NCBI RefSeq assembly: GCF_900095885.1
Contig: NZ_LT615367.1
Location: 806,001 to 870,000 of the forward strand
Length of the DNA: 64,000 bases
Source: Dickeya aquatica
GTDB lineage: Bacteria > Pseudomonadota > Gammaproteobacteria > Enterobacterales > Enterobacteriaceae
Direction of reading: 5' to 3'
Numbering within the stretch: position 1 is the first letter of the stretch; the number at the start of each line of letters is the position of its first letter. A program made the position numbers and the translations under genes. This document shows positions 9,984 to 18,207 of the stretch, piece by piece. A model generated the notes under the pieces. It had not been told where the DNA came from, did not search any database, and saw nothing but the letters and a program-made list of their open reading frames with translations.

Positions 9984-10811
9984 ATGTCTGAATTATTGTC
10001 GCGTTATCACGCACCGGATGCGCAAGGCCGCATCCAACATATTACCCCGCAGCGCGCAGGCTGGCGTCACGTCGGTTTTGAGGTCTATCAGCTCTCTACC
10101 GGGGCGGTGCTGACGCTTCCGACGGTGGCGCAAGAACGCTGCCTGGTGTTGGTGGGCGGCCTTGCCAGCGTGCGCACGCCGCAGGCGTACTTCGCCGATA
10201 TTGGCGAGCGCATGAATCCGTTTGAGCGCAAGAAACCGTGGTCGGTGTATGTGACGGCGGGAGAGTGCGTGACCGTACAGGCGCAAACGCCGCTGGAGCT
10301 TGCCGTGTGTGCCGCCCCTGGCTTTGGCACCTATCCGACCCGGCTGATAGCGCCGTCGGATGTGGCTGCCGAGGCGCGCGGCAGCGGGCGCAACCGCCGC
10401 TTTGTGCATAACATTTTGCCGGAAGATAAAGCGGCAGACAGCCTGCTGGTGGTCGAGGTGTACACCGACGAGGGCTGTACCAGCTCCTACCCCAGCCACA
10501 AACATGATGTCGATAACCCGCCGCAGGAAACCTGGCTGGAGGAGACTTACTATCACCGGCTCAACCCGCCGCAGGGCTTCTGCCTGCAACGGGTTTACAC
10601 CGAAGACAGAACGCTGGATGAGTGTATGGCGGTCTATGACCGCGATGTGGTGATGGTGCCGCGCGGCTACCACCCGGTGGCAACGCTTGCTGGCTACGAC
10701 AGCTATTACCTGAATGTGATGGCCGGGCCGGTGCGCCAGTGGCGTTTTAGCTGGGAGCAGGATCACCAATGGATAAACAGCGCACACTATGCCGCGCGGC
10801 ACGGCGGGTGA
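9984..10811 (+). CDS. iolB: 5-deoxy-glucuronate isomerase
   Basis: A 275-residue bicupin of the KduI/IolB family that should isomerise 5-deoxy-glucuronate to 2-deoxy-5-keto-gluconate, the substrate of IolC. The metal-binding cupin segment SSYPSHKHD near residue 170, followed by EETYYHRLNPPQGF and later VMVPRGYHPV, is typical. It closes the operon and is followed by a hairpin terminator at 10842. The pathway also needs IolD and IolA, which are not in this window. The ATG at 9984 follows GGGAG. Confidence 0.92.
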   Translation: MSELLSRYHAPDAQGRIQHITPQRAGWRHVGFEVYQLSTGAVLTLPTVAQERCLVLVGGLASVRTPQAYFADIGERMNPFERKKPWSVYVTAGECVTVQAQTPLELAVCAAPGFGTYPTRLIAPSDVAAEARGSGRNRRFVHNILPEDKAADSLLVVEVYTDEGCTSSYPSHKHDVDNPPQETWLEETYYHRLNPPQGFCLQRVYTEDRTLDECMAVYDRDVVMVPRGYHPVATLAGYDSYYLNVMAGPVRQWRFSWEQDHQWINSAHYAARHGG

Positions 10812-10841
10812 GGCCATTGGCGAAAAATACAGCTGAGTAAT

Positions 10842-10869
10842 CCCCTGTCGGCAGGTCAACCGACAGGGG
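10842..10869. terminator. Bidirectional terminator between iolB and mltB
   Basis: A perfect ten-base inverted repeat, CCCCTGTCGG and CCGACAGGGG, with an eight-base loop lies between the convergent iolB and mltB genes. It is followed by CTTT on the plus strand, with AATT-rich sequence on the other side, so it can serve both genes. Confidence 0.75.
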
Positions 10870-10875
10870 CTTTGC

Positions 10876-12027
10876 CTAATACCCCTGACGCGCTTTTTTC
10901 ACTTCTTCGCCTAACTGCCACACCGCCATAGCGTAGTGCACGCTGCTGTTGTAGCGGGTGATGGCGTAGAAGTTCGGCAGGCCGTACCAGAACTGGTAGT
11001 AACTGCCCATGTCGAGGCGCAACAGGCTGGCTTCCTGCGCACCGCCTAATGAGGCGCTCGGGCGCAGCCCGGCGGCGGCAAGCGTGGCGAGTGGATAACG
11101 GGTTTTAAAGCCGGTTTGCAGGGCGAAGGTCTGGCCACTGGCGGGAACAGCGACCTGGCCGCCAGACTGCCAGCCATTGGATTTAAAGTAGTTAGCGACG
11201 CTGCCAATCGCATCGACCGGGTCCCACAGGTTGGGTATGCCGTCGCCGTTAAAATCTACCGCGTATTTTTTGAAGGCCGACGGCATAAACTGGCCATAGC
11301 CCATGGCCCCGGCAAAGGAGCCGCGCAGTGTGAGCGGGTCAAACCCATCTTCGCGCGCCATCAGCAAAAAATACGCCAGCTCGCTTTGAAAATACTCGGC
11401 GCGACGCGGGTAGGCGAACGCCAGCGTCGCCAGCGCATCAAGAATACGCGTTTTCCCCATCACCCGGCCCCAGCGCGTTTCCACCCCGATAATGCCGACG
11501 ATGATCTCCGGCGGTACGCCGTAAACCTGCTGGGCGCGGTTTAGCGCATCCTGATACTGGCTCCAGAATGCGGCCCCGTATTGCACCGTCTCTGGGGTAA
11601 TAAATTGCTGGCGATAACGCAACCATGAGCCATTCGGCGTATTTGATGGCGTGGCAGTTGAGGGGGCAGGTGCCTGTTTATCCATCAGGCGAATTACCCA
11701 ATCCAGACGCTGCGCCTGGGCCAGAATGCCGCGCAGTGACTGGCGCTCGAAGCCATGCTGTTGCACCATCCGGTCTATAAACTGGTTGACTTCCGGGCTG
11801 TTGGCAAACTCGCCGTTGGCGAGCAGGCCTGCCTGTGCCGATGCATTAAACGCCGAGGACGCTGGGGTTTGCGCGCGTTGACCTGAAGGATTAAAAAAAC
11901 CGCCGGTTGGTACGGTGGATGACGGCCCGACACCCGTCACGGTGTTGTCATTCGACGATTCGGCAGAGTGATTGCTACAGGCGGTTAACGCCATCAGTAA
12001 AGGAATAACAGCAATTAGGCGACGCAT
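10876..12027 (-). CDS. mltB: Membrane-bound lytic murein transglycosylase B
   Basis: A 383-residue lipoprotein that cleaves peptidoglycan glycan strands, leaving 1,6-anhydromuramic ends. The N-terminus is a lipoprotein signal ending in the lipobox LTAC with Cys17. A low-complexity Ser/Thr/Pro-rich linker of roughly 100 residues follows, then the SLT_2 domain. GVETRWGR holds the catalytic Glu183, and FAGAMGYGQFMPSAF and DFNGDGIPNLWDP are the family's other hallmark motifs. The start was set at 12027 because the first eight codons of the longer frame would precede the signal peptide. The low-complexity linker is longer than in the E. coli protein. Confidence 0.9.
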   Translation of the reverse strand: MRRLIAVIPLLMALTACSNHSAESSNDNTVTGVGPSSTVPTGGFFNPSGQRAQTPASSAFNASAQAGLLANGEFANSPEVNQFIDRMVQQHGFERQSLRGILAQAQRLDWVIRLMDKQAPAPSTATPSNTPNGSWLRYRQQFITPETVQYGAAFWSQYQDALNRAQQVYGVPPEIIVGIIGVETRWGRVMGKTRILDALATLAFAYPRRAEYFQSELAYFLLMAREDGFDPLTLRGSFAGAMGYGQFMPSAFKKYAVDFNGDGIPNLWDPVDAIGSVANYFKSNGWQSGGQVAVPASGQTFALQTGFKTRYPLATLAAAGLRPSASLGGAQEASLLRLDMGSYYQFWYGLPNFYAITRYNSSVHYAMAVWQLGEEVKKARQGY

Positions 12028-12319
12028 CAGATATCCATATAACCAAGCCATAAAAATGTGGCGGCCATGTTAGCGCAACCGCAATTTAGCGCAATCATCC
12101 TGGGGAAAAACTGAATGGGTTGACGGGCTTATCGCCGCTATCCGGTGGCTTTTCCCGGCAATGTGCTTTTTTATTGGCTGACATCAAAAGCCGGGTGCAA
12201 AAAAATGCGGGTAATCACTGGCATATTGTGATGTTTGTCACGAAAATGGCGGCATTCATACGCCCGATAGCGATACGTCCGAGGTGAGTGTCGTGGCGAC
12301 GGGGAATGCGGAGCAGATA

Positions 12320-13252
12320 ATGGATATTATTGGCATCATTATGTCAGCGGGGAAAGCCTCGGTTGACGTTGCGCTCTACACATTACTGCCGATTATGGTG
12401 GTGATGCTGGTCATGATGAAATTCCTTGAAGCCAAAGGGGTCGTTGATGCGCTGGTACGCGTGATGGCTCCGGTACTCAAACCGTTCGGTTTAACCGGCA
12501 TGAGCACGTTTGCGTTAATTCAGCTCAATTTCGTCAGTTTTGCTGCACCGCTGACCACACTGTCGATGATGGAAAAACGCGCCACCTCCGATCGCCATAT
12601 GGCGGCAACGCTTGCCATGGTGTTTGCGATGGGGCAGGGCAATGTGTTTTATCCGTTAACGCCATTTGGCCTGCACTGGGCGCTGTCGATTCTGATTTCG
12701 GTGGCAGGCGGGCTGGCTGCGGCCGCCATCACGTATCATGTGTTGGCGCGCCGCTTATCCACCCGTGAAGGGCAGCATAGCCGCGATATCCCGGCAGAGG
12801 AGCCGGGCGCGAAAGGGATAATTGCGATTATTAACAGCGCTGGCGCTGATGCCATCCGGCTGGCATGGGGGTCGGTGCCCATGTTGATTTTGTCACTGAG
12901 CGTGGTGGGCGTACTGGAATCCGCCGGTGCGGTGCGTGCGCTGGAGCGAGGGTTGTCGCCATTGCTGGCTGCGATAGGTATTTCACCGGTTTTTGTCCTG
13001 CCTGCGCTGGTGAAATGCCTGGCCGGTGGAACGGCCTATTTTGGCGTGGTTTCCGACCTGATGGCGCAAGGAAAAATGACCGCCAGCCAAATCAACGCAT
13101 CAGCGGGGCTACTGGTTCAGACGCTTGATTTACCGGGCATCGGCATTTTCCTTGGCGTTGGCGCGCGTTTTATTCGGCTGTTTCGCTATGCCGCGACCGG
13201 TGCCTTGCTGGGGATTGCGCTGCGAGCCGCACTGCATGCGGTCATTTTCTAG
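12320..13252 (+). CDS. Nucleoside-recognition (Gate) domain membrane protein
   Basis: A 310-residue protein with about eight hydrophobic segments and two Gate (nucleoside-recognition, pfam07670) repeats in opposite halves, starting near residues 15 and 180. Related families are SpmA/SpmB and YjiG/YjiH. Their transport substrate is not established, and I do not assign one. Characteristic segments are LIQLNFVSFAAPLTTLSMM and LVKCLAGGTAYFGVVSDLM, each with conserved polar residues in a hydrophobic setting. GGAG lies 7 bases before the ATG at 12320, so I prefer it over the GTG 36 bases upstream. It is transcribed alone. Confidence 0.7.
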   Translation: MDIIGIIMSAGKASVDVALYTLLPIMVVMLVMMKFLEAKGVVDALVRVMAPVLKPFGLTGMSTFALIQLNFVSFAAPLTTLSMMEKRATSDRHMAATLAMVFAMGQGNVFYPLTPFGLHWALSILISVAGGLAAAAITYHVLARRLSTREGQHSRDIPAEEPGAKGIIAIINSAGADAIRLAWGSVPMLILSLSVVGVLESAGAVRALERGLSPLLAAIGISPVFVLPALVKCLAGGTAYFGVVSDLMAQGKMTASQINASAGLLVQTLDLPGIGIFLGVGARFIRLFRYAATGALLGIALRAALHAVIF

Positions 13253-13331
13253 CGCCACTGCTGATGCCGGGAAAACGAATGGCTGAATGAAAACGAATGG
13301 CTGAATGCGTCGCACAGCGACGAGCGTAGCA

Positions 13332-13531
13332 TCAGCCGAGGGCGGTACCGCATTGCTGACAAAACGTGAGTCTGGCGTTGCGGAAAACTGGCAATTTGGG
13401 CAAACAGGCCCTGCATTATGATTAATAACGGAAGGCGTATTATGAGAGTGGTGGTGTTGATGACGGTGATGTTGTTCGTGATGACGGTGGCGGTCATGGT
13501 GGTGACTTAATAATTTATCAAAAATACCCAT
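13332..13531 (-). pseudogene. His-rich zinc-ribbon protein with a one-base frameshift
   Basis: From the ATG at 13531 the frame reads MGIFDKLLS, a strongly His-rich linker, then CPNCQ and ATPDSRF. The frame then leaves the expected path. Adding one T to the TTTT run at about 13364 would continue as FCQQCGTALG and a stop at 13332, giving a 66-residue protein with a CxxC-CxxC zinc ribbon. The distance is 200 bases, one short of 67 codons, which fits a single deletion. AGAGAAG lies before the ATG. Small zinc-ribbon proteins with this start are known in enterobacteria, and their role is unclear. This may be a real inactivation or a homopolymer sequencing error. Confidence 0.7.
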
Positions 13532-13748
13532 AAATTCTTCTCTTTTCAGGTAAAAACTATCCATATCAGGTGAAACACTCCATAACGCCATGCCGACGCT
13601 TCGGTTATGGCTATTCGGTTGATTCAACACCTTGTCGTTACTACAGAGTCAAGTGCTGCGATCGCGCAGGGTAAGAAGGGTGAGGCTTGCCGGATAGAGC
13701 GCTACCCGACCCACTGAATGTTGAAGGCGGCCATCATCGGGACGTCTA

Positions 13749-13994
13749 TCAAAAGCGGCCATCAAAATAAGCCGTTGTGAAGGGCGCGATGTTCTTGCTG
13801 GCTGGCGCATCCTGTGACATCGCCTTACCGAAGAAGATTGCGGCGGCCAACAACCGCTGTTTTTCTTGCCACCATGTAGACGCATCTGGCGGTAGCAAAA
13901 TCTTATTATGCGTCTCATGCCACCCACACGCCGCAAGCGGTGTGATGAATCGATAGCGTACGCTAAAAAGCCTGTAACGGCGGGGTACCCGAGC
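13749..13994 (-). pseudogene. Remnant of an unrecognised gene (C-terminal part)
   Basis: The minus-strand frame ending at the TGA of 13749-13751 is open for 81 codons and has protein-like composition (RYRLFSVRYRF, then WHETHNKILLPPDA, WWQEKQRLLAAAIFFGK). It has no ATG start and is closed upstream by a stop at 13995. In another frame just upstream, an ATG at 14043 gives a short MTLPTTEQVAFI before a stop. This suggests a small gene broken by one or two frameshifts. I do not recognise the family. Confidence 0.45.
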
Positions 13995-14452
13995 TCATCT
14001 GCGGTCAGATGAAGGCTACTTGCTCTGTGGTGGGTAGTGTCATGATAACCCACGTTGATTCGGCCAACAGCGCATGGCGCAGAGCGGTTTCTGGCGTGCT
14101 GAAATTTGGCTTAAGGATGCAAAAGTAGGGCCGACAACGAGAGGTTAAACATTAAATGCTCTAATGTTTTATATCGAAAAAAGAGCATTTGCATGAGAAA
14201 GTAGTGTATAAATCGCTGCATTTGGTTTTTTTTAACTAAAATTTAACATTGGTCGCTATTTTTCATGATCGCTTAATTAACATAAAATAAACAATCTATT
14301 TACATGAGAATTTTTATGTGTTTATATCCTCGACGTTATAAACGTAGCCACACTTAGAGAGGATTTAATTCTAAGGAATGACTCTGATTTAAATCGTGAA
14401 AATAGTTTCCTGAAAATCATGCTGGGTATTATCTACGTATAAAGGGATTTTT
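13995..14452. other. AT-rich leader upstream of the biosynthetic cluster
   Basis: Base composition drops sharply in G+C from about 14110. The stretch holds a nine-base inverted repeat, AAATGCTCT at 14154 and AGAGCATTT at 14182, which could be an operator or weak hairpin. A possible but weak promoter (TTTACA at 14299, TATAT near 14323) lies about 130 bases before the first cluster gene. A short leader with AGAGAGGATTT and CTAAGGAATG follows. No complete gene is visible apart from the remnant noted at its left edge. Confidence 0.4.
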
Positions 14453-15781
14453 ATGCTATCTAATATTTATGACATTATTGGTGTCGGATTCGGTCCTGCG
14501 AATTTAGCGCTGTCCATATGTATTGATGAGAACAATGAAAAGTTAAAATATCCCGCATCACCGTTGAAAAGCCTGTTTTTTGAAAAGAACGAATCTTTTT
14601 CCTGGCACCCTGGCATGTTAATCAACGATGCCACGATGCAAATATCATATCTAAAAGATTTAGTGACTCTGCGAAATCCTGCTAGCCCATTTAGCTTTCT
14701 GAACTATTTACATCAAAAAAACAGGCTTGAAGATTTTATTAATTTAAAGAGTTTCTACCCAACCCGGGTGGAATATTTTGACTATCTTAATTGGGCCGCA
14801 CAACAGCAACAGGATTGTGTGCGATATGCACATCGTGTTGATGATATAAAACCGCGGCGATTATCAGATGGCAGCACGATTGTTGAGGTGTGGGTTACGG
14901 ATTTATCCAACGGCACTCAACATCGCTTTTTGACAAAAAATCTGGCTGTCGCGACAGGGATTGTACCTAAGATGCCCGAGATACATCAGGTCTCAGCGTC
15001 CGTTATTCATAGTTCACAATTTCTCCCGACAATTCAGAATATCCCTTCATCTGACACAAAGAAATTTTTGGTGGTTGGTGGTGGGCAAAGTGCGGCTGAA
15101 ATTGTTAATCATTTATATGACCGATTTGACAACGCGACGGTTACATCTGTTTTTTCTACGTTCGGATTTAAACCTGCGGATGACAGTCATTTCGTAAATA
15201 GAATATTTGATGCAGAAAGTGTTGATATGTTTTTTAGCGCATCGGTATCGCTAAAAAGCAAAATCATGGATACTCATGCTGATACTAACTATTCCGTGGT
15301 AGACGGTGATCTGATTGCGGAAATTTACAAAAAGGTTTATCAGGAAAAAGTTAACAATCAAAAAAGAATACAGCTAAGGCAATTAACTCGATTGAGTAGT
15401 GTTAAGCACGTTGGGAGTAAACCTATCGCTACATTACATAATCTAAAAACTGATGAAATTTATACGGAAGAATTTGATTATATCATAATGGCGACAGGAT
15501 ATCGGGTTCCAGACATTACTGAACTATTCCCTTCTGCATCTGAACTGATAGCACTGGCTGAAGATAATAGTATTACACTCGATCGCAATTATAGCGTGAG
15601 TATTAATCGTCCCTTGGCAGGGAAAATCTATTTACCTGGCATGTCAGAAGCGCATCACGGTCTATCCGCTACCTTGCTATCGCTATTACCGATAAGAGCC
15701 AACGAAATTGTTCGTGATGTCACGAATACCCTGAGTGTTAAAGCCGCTTCGGTGTCAGCTGAGGTCGTCAATGCCAATTAA
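14453..15781 (+). CDS. L-lysine N6-monooxygenase family flavoenzyme
   Basis: A 442-residue flavin N-hydroxylase of the SidA/IucD/PvdA family. It has the FAD motif GVGFGPANLAL at residue 11, the family signature WHPGMLI..ATMQISYLKDLVTLRNP around residues 52-77, the NADPH motif VVGGGQSAAEI near residue 205, and ATGYRVP near the C-terminus. The family hydroxylates the side-chain amine of lysine or ornithine. Lysine is favoured here because a cupin-MetRS protein and a DAO-type oxidase lie in the same operon, as in hydrazine pathways that use N6-hydroxylysine (Spb38 type). No siderophore synthetase is nearby. It overlaps the next gene by 11 bases. Confidence 0.85.
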   Translation: MLSNIYDIIGVGFGPANLALSICIDENNEKLKYPASPLKSLFFEKNESFSWHPGMLINDATMQISYLKDLVTLRNPASPFSFLNYLHQKNRLEDFINLKSFYPTRVEYFDYLNWAAQQQQDCVRYAHRVDDIKPRRLSDGSTIVEVWVTDLSNGTQHRFLTKNLAVATGIVPKMPEIHQVSASVIHSSQFLPTIQNIPSSDTKKFLVVGGGQSAAEIVNHLYDRFDNATVTSVFSTFGFKPADDSHFVNRIFDAESVDMFFSASVSLKSKIMDTHADTNYSVVDGDLIAEIYKKVYQEKVNNQKRIQLRQLTRLSSVKHVGSKPIATLHNLKTDEIYTEEFDYIIMATGYRVPDITELFPSASELIALAEDNSITLDRNYSVSINRPLAGKIYLPGMSEAHHGLSATLLSLLPIRANEIVRDVTNTLSVKAASVSAEVVNAN

Positions 15782-16832
15782 GCAGAATTTCGATGTTGTG
15801 GTGCTGGGCGCAGGTATTCTGGGAGCTGCGACAGCACATGAACTGACCCGCAGAGGTTTAAAAACGGCGCTGTTGGAGCGTGGCGTGCCTGCACAAGGCT
15901 GTACGTCTTACTCTGGCGGTATTGTGCGGGTTTATCACAGCAGTGATTACCTGACGGAGCTTGCTGCCAATGCCTTCAAATATTATCTGGATTTTGAGGG
16001 AAATACGGGCGTTCCTGCCACCTTTATTCGCACAGGGTATCTCTATTTCCCTCCGGTGCAGGATAAGGCCCGGGTTCAGGAAAAAATTCAGCATCTTCAG
16101 GCAAAAATAGACATTGAATGGCTGGATTACCGGCAAGTTGCTGAGAAATTTCCCTCTATCCGTTGTGAGGATGGGGCGGTTTATGAAGCTAAAGCCGGTT
16201 ATATGGCACCCGCTGAGGTCACTCGGGCATTTATTCATGCCGCGACTGCGAAAGGTCTGGCTGTTTATCCTGGAACCGAGGTCTACAGGCTTATTCGCAG
16301 CGGGAACCGAATTGTCGGTGTGGCGACATCACAAGGCGTATTTACTGCCGGTCATGTGGTCGTCGCCATGGGGCCTAATACCCCCATGTTTCTGGACAAA
16401 AATAATATCCCTCACCATTTATGGTCACAGCGTATTCAGGTTGATATCAGGAAACCTTCGTCGGCGATTACCGGTCATCCGGCATGGATTGATGATGTGC
16501 ATGACTTGAACGGCCGACCCTGTGAAAACGGTGATTTTCTATTGGGCTACCCCACAAATGATCGTGTATTTGTCGATGGCGTTACGCCCGGCAGCACTAT
16601 ATATAGCGACGTCACCAATATGATGGGGCAGAAAAGGTTCGATTGGGTTAGCGGCTCTGAACAACGAGGCTCCTGGTCGAGTTTTGACTGTTATTCACCG
16701 CAGGGGACAGGGGCTGCTGAAAGCATTGATGGAATAGCGTCATTAAGCCTGTTAACCGGTTATTCGGGGGGCGGATTTAAATTAGCGCCAGAGTTAGCCA
16801 AACGCCTCACTGACCACATTATTAAGGAATAA
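15771..16832 (+). CDS. FAD-dependent amine oxidase (DAO family), Spb39-like by context
   Basis: A 353-residue flavoprotein of the D-amino-acid/glycine/sarcosine oxidase family. The FAD-binding GAGILGAATAHEL begins at residue 13 and the C-terminal FAD loop GYSGGGFKLAPELAK closes the protein. In hydrazine-forming pathways a DAO-family enzyme (Spb39) oxidises the N-N-linked lysine intermediate, releasing a hydrazino acid and aminoadipate semialdehyde. That role is inferred here from its coupling to the N-hydroxylase. The start at 15771 lies inside the end of the previous gene, with GAGG seven bases upstream, so translation is probably coupled. An earlier in-frame ATG at 15735 lacks such a site. 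Confidence 0.75.
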   Translation: MPIKQNFDVVVLGAGILGAATAHELTRRGLKTALLERGVPAQGCTSYSGGIVRVYHSSDYLTELAANAFKYYLDFEGNTGVPATFIRTGYLYFPPVQDKARVQEKIQHLQAKIDIEWLDYRQVAEKFPSIRCEDGAVYEAKAGYMAPAEVTRAFIHAATAKGLAVYPGTEVYRLIRSGNRIVGVATSQGVFTAGHVVVAMGPNTPMFLDKNNIPHHLWSQRIQVDIRKPSSAITGHPAWIDDVHDLNGRPCENGDFLLGYPTNDRVFVDGVTPGSTIYSDVTNMMGQKRFDWVSGSEQRGSWSSFDCYSPQGTGAAESIDGIASLSLLTGYSGGGFKLAPELAKRLTDHIIKE

Positions 16833-16834
16833 AC

Positions 16835-17743
16835 ATGTCGTACAAAAATATTAAAGGTGTTCTTCCTGTCATACTCACTCCCTGGGATGAGAATTTCGAT
16901 ATACATGAAGAAGACTTCTCCGGGCAAGTTAATTATTGCTATGAAGTCGGTGCTGACGGCATTGTTATCGGTCAGGTTTCTGAATTGATGCGAATGAATA
17001 GCCGTGAGCGCCATCAAATTACCGATTTAGCCGTTAAATATGGTAAGCCCGGTGGTTTTGTCGTGGTGAGTACCGGGGCTGAAAGCACCAAAAATGCCAT
17101 TGAATATTCTTTATATGCACAAAATGCCGGTGTTGATGCTGTGCTATTGATGCATCCGTCGACTTCGCCATTAACCGAAGCAAGAATGCATAAGTATTAT
17201 CGTGATGTGATACAGCAGTTGAGTATTCCAGTTATTATCCATCATGCTAAAAGCTATGCCAAAACACCAATGACAATAAAAATGCAGGCCGACCTTTTAC
17301 ACGAATTTGGCGCTGACAGAATATTATTTAAACCTGAGTCGTCACCGTTACCGCCAAAACACACTGAGTTACAGCTTGCTACCAATAACCAGGCGCGGAT
17401 TTTTGAAGGTGATGGTGGCATGATGATTATTGACAGTTTCTTTCGGGGGTTGTACGGCTCTATTCCGGCGACTGACTGCGTTAAGTATGTGGTTAAAATA
17501 TGGCAGGCTCTGCAAGCTGGGGATATGCAATATGCAGAGAAAATTGCTTACCCACTCTCTTATATGATGTGTCAGATGATGAATAGCATTGACTGCTATC
17601 AGCACCTTTCAAAACATATTCTACATCGCAAAGGTCTTATTACGCATCCTCGTGTCAGGGAGCCTGTGGATTCTGTCCCTGATGCCATCACCTATAAAGA
17701 GATTGATAGGATTATTTCTGTGTTGGATAACATCTGCGAATAA
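16835..17743 (+). CDS. Dihydrodipicolinate synthase/N-acetylneuraminate lyase family protein
   Basis: A 302-residue class I aldolase-fold protein that starts two bases after the previous stop. Lys166 in ILFKPES sits where the Schiff-base lysine of the DapA/NanA family is expected, so pyruvate-type imine chemistry remains possible. The canonical YNVP motif reads IIHHAKS (residues 134-140), so the general acid/base Tyr is replaced by His. The GTTGE loop reads GQVSE. It is therefore probably not a housekeeping DapA. The likely role is a pyruvate- or oxo-acid-dependent aldol addition or cleavage in the metabolite pathway, substrate unknown. Confidence 0.7.
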   Translation: MSYKNIKGVLPVILTPWDENFDIHEEDFSGQVNYCYEVGADGIVIGQVSELMRMNSRERHQITDLAVKYGKPGGFVVVSTGAESTKNAIEYSLYAQNAGVDAVLLMHPSTSPLTEARMHKYYRDVIQQLSIPVIIHHAKSYAKTPMTIKMQADLLHEFGADRILFKPESSPLPPKHTELQLATNNQARIFEGDGGMMIIDSFFRGLYGSIPATDCVKYVVKIWQALQAGDMQYAEKIAYPLSYMMCQMMNSIDCYQHLSKHILHRKGLITHPRVREPVDSVPDAITYKEIDRIISVLDNICE

Positions 17744-17754
17744 AAGAGGAAAGC

Positions 17755-18126
17755 ATGAAAAGTTGGGCGCTTACTATTGAATTACGTAACCAAAAAGCTG
17801 TAGATATCTATCGTGAAATGCACGTTAATCAAATTCCAGAGATTCATGCTGGCGATGGTGCTTTAGCTAAAATTGGTGTGAAAACCATGCAAATCTTCTT
17901 CATGAAACCCAATATGTTATTTATGTATATGGAGACGATTGATGATTTTATACCGTCGCGGGAATTTACTCATGCACTGACGTTGAATCCCAAAGTGAAG
18001 GAATTCGATGATTATGTTCATGGGGAACTGCTGCAACGGGTATTTATGAATGACGGGCCTACGGAATGGGCGGTAATGGATAAATTCTATCAGTTCGACG
18101 CCAGACCCGATCCGGTTCAGTATTAA
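17755..18126 (+). CDS. L-rhamnose mutarotase-like small protein
   Basis: A 123-residue protein resembling RhaM/fucose mutarotases of the dimeric ferredoxin-like alpha-beta fold. YREMHVNQIPEI near residues 19-30 matches the family's Tyr/His active-site strand (His23), and EWAVMDKFYQFD matches the C-terminal strand. A mutarotase for a sugar-like hemiacetal, or another use of the same fold such as a small cyclase or oxygenase, are both possible. There is no rhamnose gene nearby. AGAGGAAAG precedes the ATG. The gene lies 11 bases after the aldolase-like gene. Confidence 0.6.
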   Translation: MKSWALTIELRNQKAVDIYREMHVNQIPEIHAGDGALAKIGVKTMQIFFMKPNMLFMYMETIDDFIPSREFTHALTLNPKVKEFDDYVHGELLQRVFMNDGPTEWAVMDKFYQFDARPDPVQY

Positions 18127-18163
18127 TACACGTTTAGTTTCTCGCCTGTTAATGTCGCATCCA

Positions 18164-18188
18164 GCAACATGTATTACGTACATGTTGC
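18164..18188. repeat. Perfect hairpin inside the operon
   Basis: The arms GCAACATGTA and TACATGTTGC flank a five-base loop. The hairpin lies in the 81-base gap between the mutarotase-like and aldolase genes, 20 bases before the ATG at 18208. No T-run follows, so it is not a classical terminator. It may stabilise or process the message, or act as a protein-binding palindrome. Confidence 0.6.
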
Positions 18189-18207
18189 TATTCAGAAGAG
18201 ATGAATA

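Noticed and set aside
13649..14053. A 134-codon minus-strand open frame
   Set aside because: The protein-like signal over 13752-13994 is in a different frame. This one is Arg/His-rich and looks like an out-of-frame shadow of the broken gene.
13253..14452. A second copy of the ssrA 3' end as left island border
   Set aside because: I looked for the T-arm/CCA sequence of ssrA here and elsewhere in the window and found no match, so the border is not called.
14453..15781. A hydroxamate siderophore pathway built on the N-hydroxylase
   Set aside because: No IucA/IucC or NRPS synthetase, no siderophore receptor and no Fur-like site in the leader of the cluster.
17755..18126. A rhamnose catabolic gene
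   Set aside because: No rhaA, rhaB, rhaD or rhamnose regulator nearby. The gene is embedded in the biosynthetic operon.
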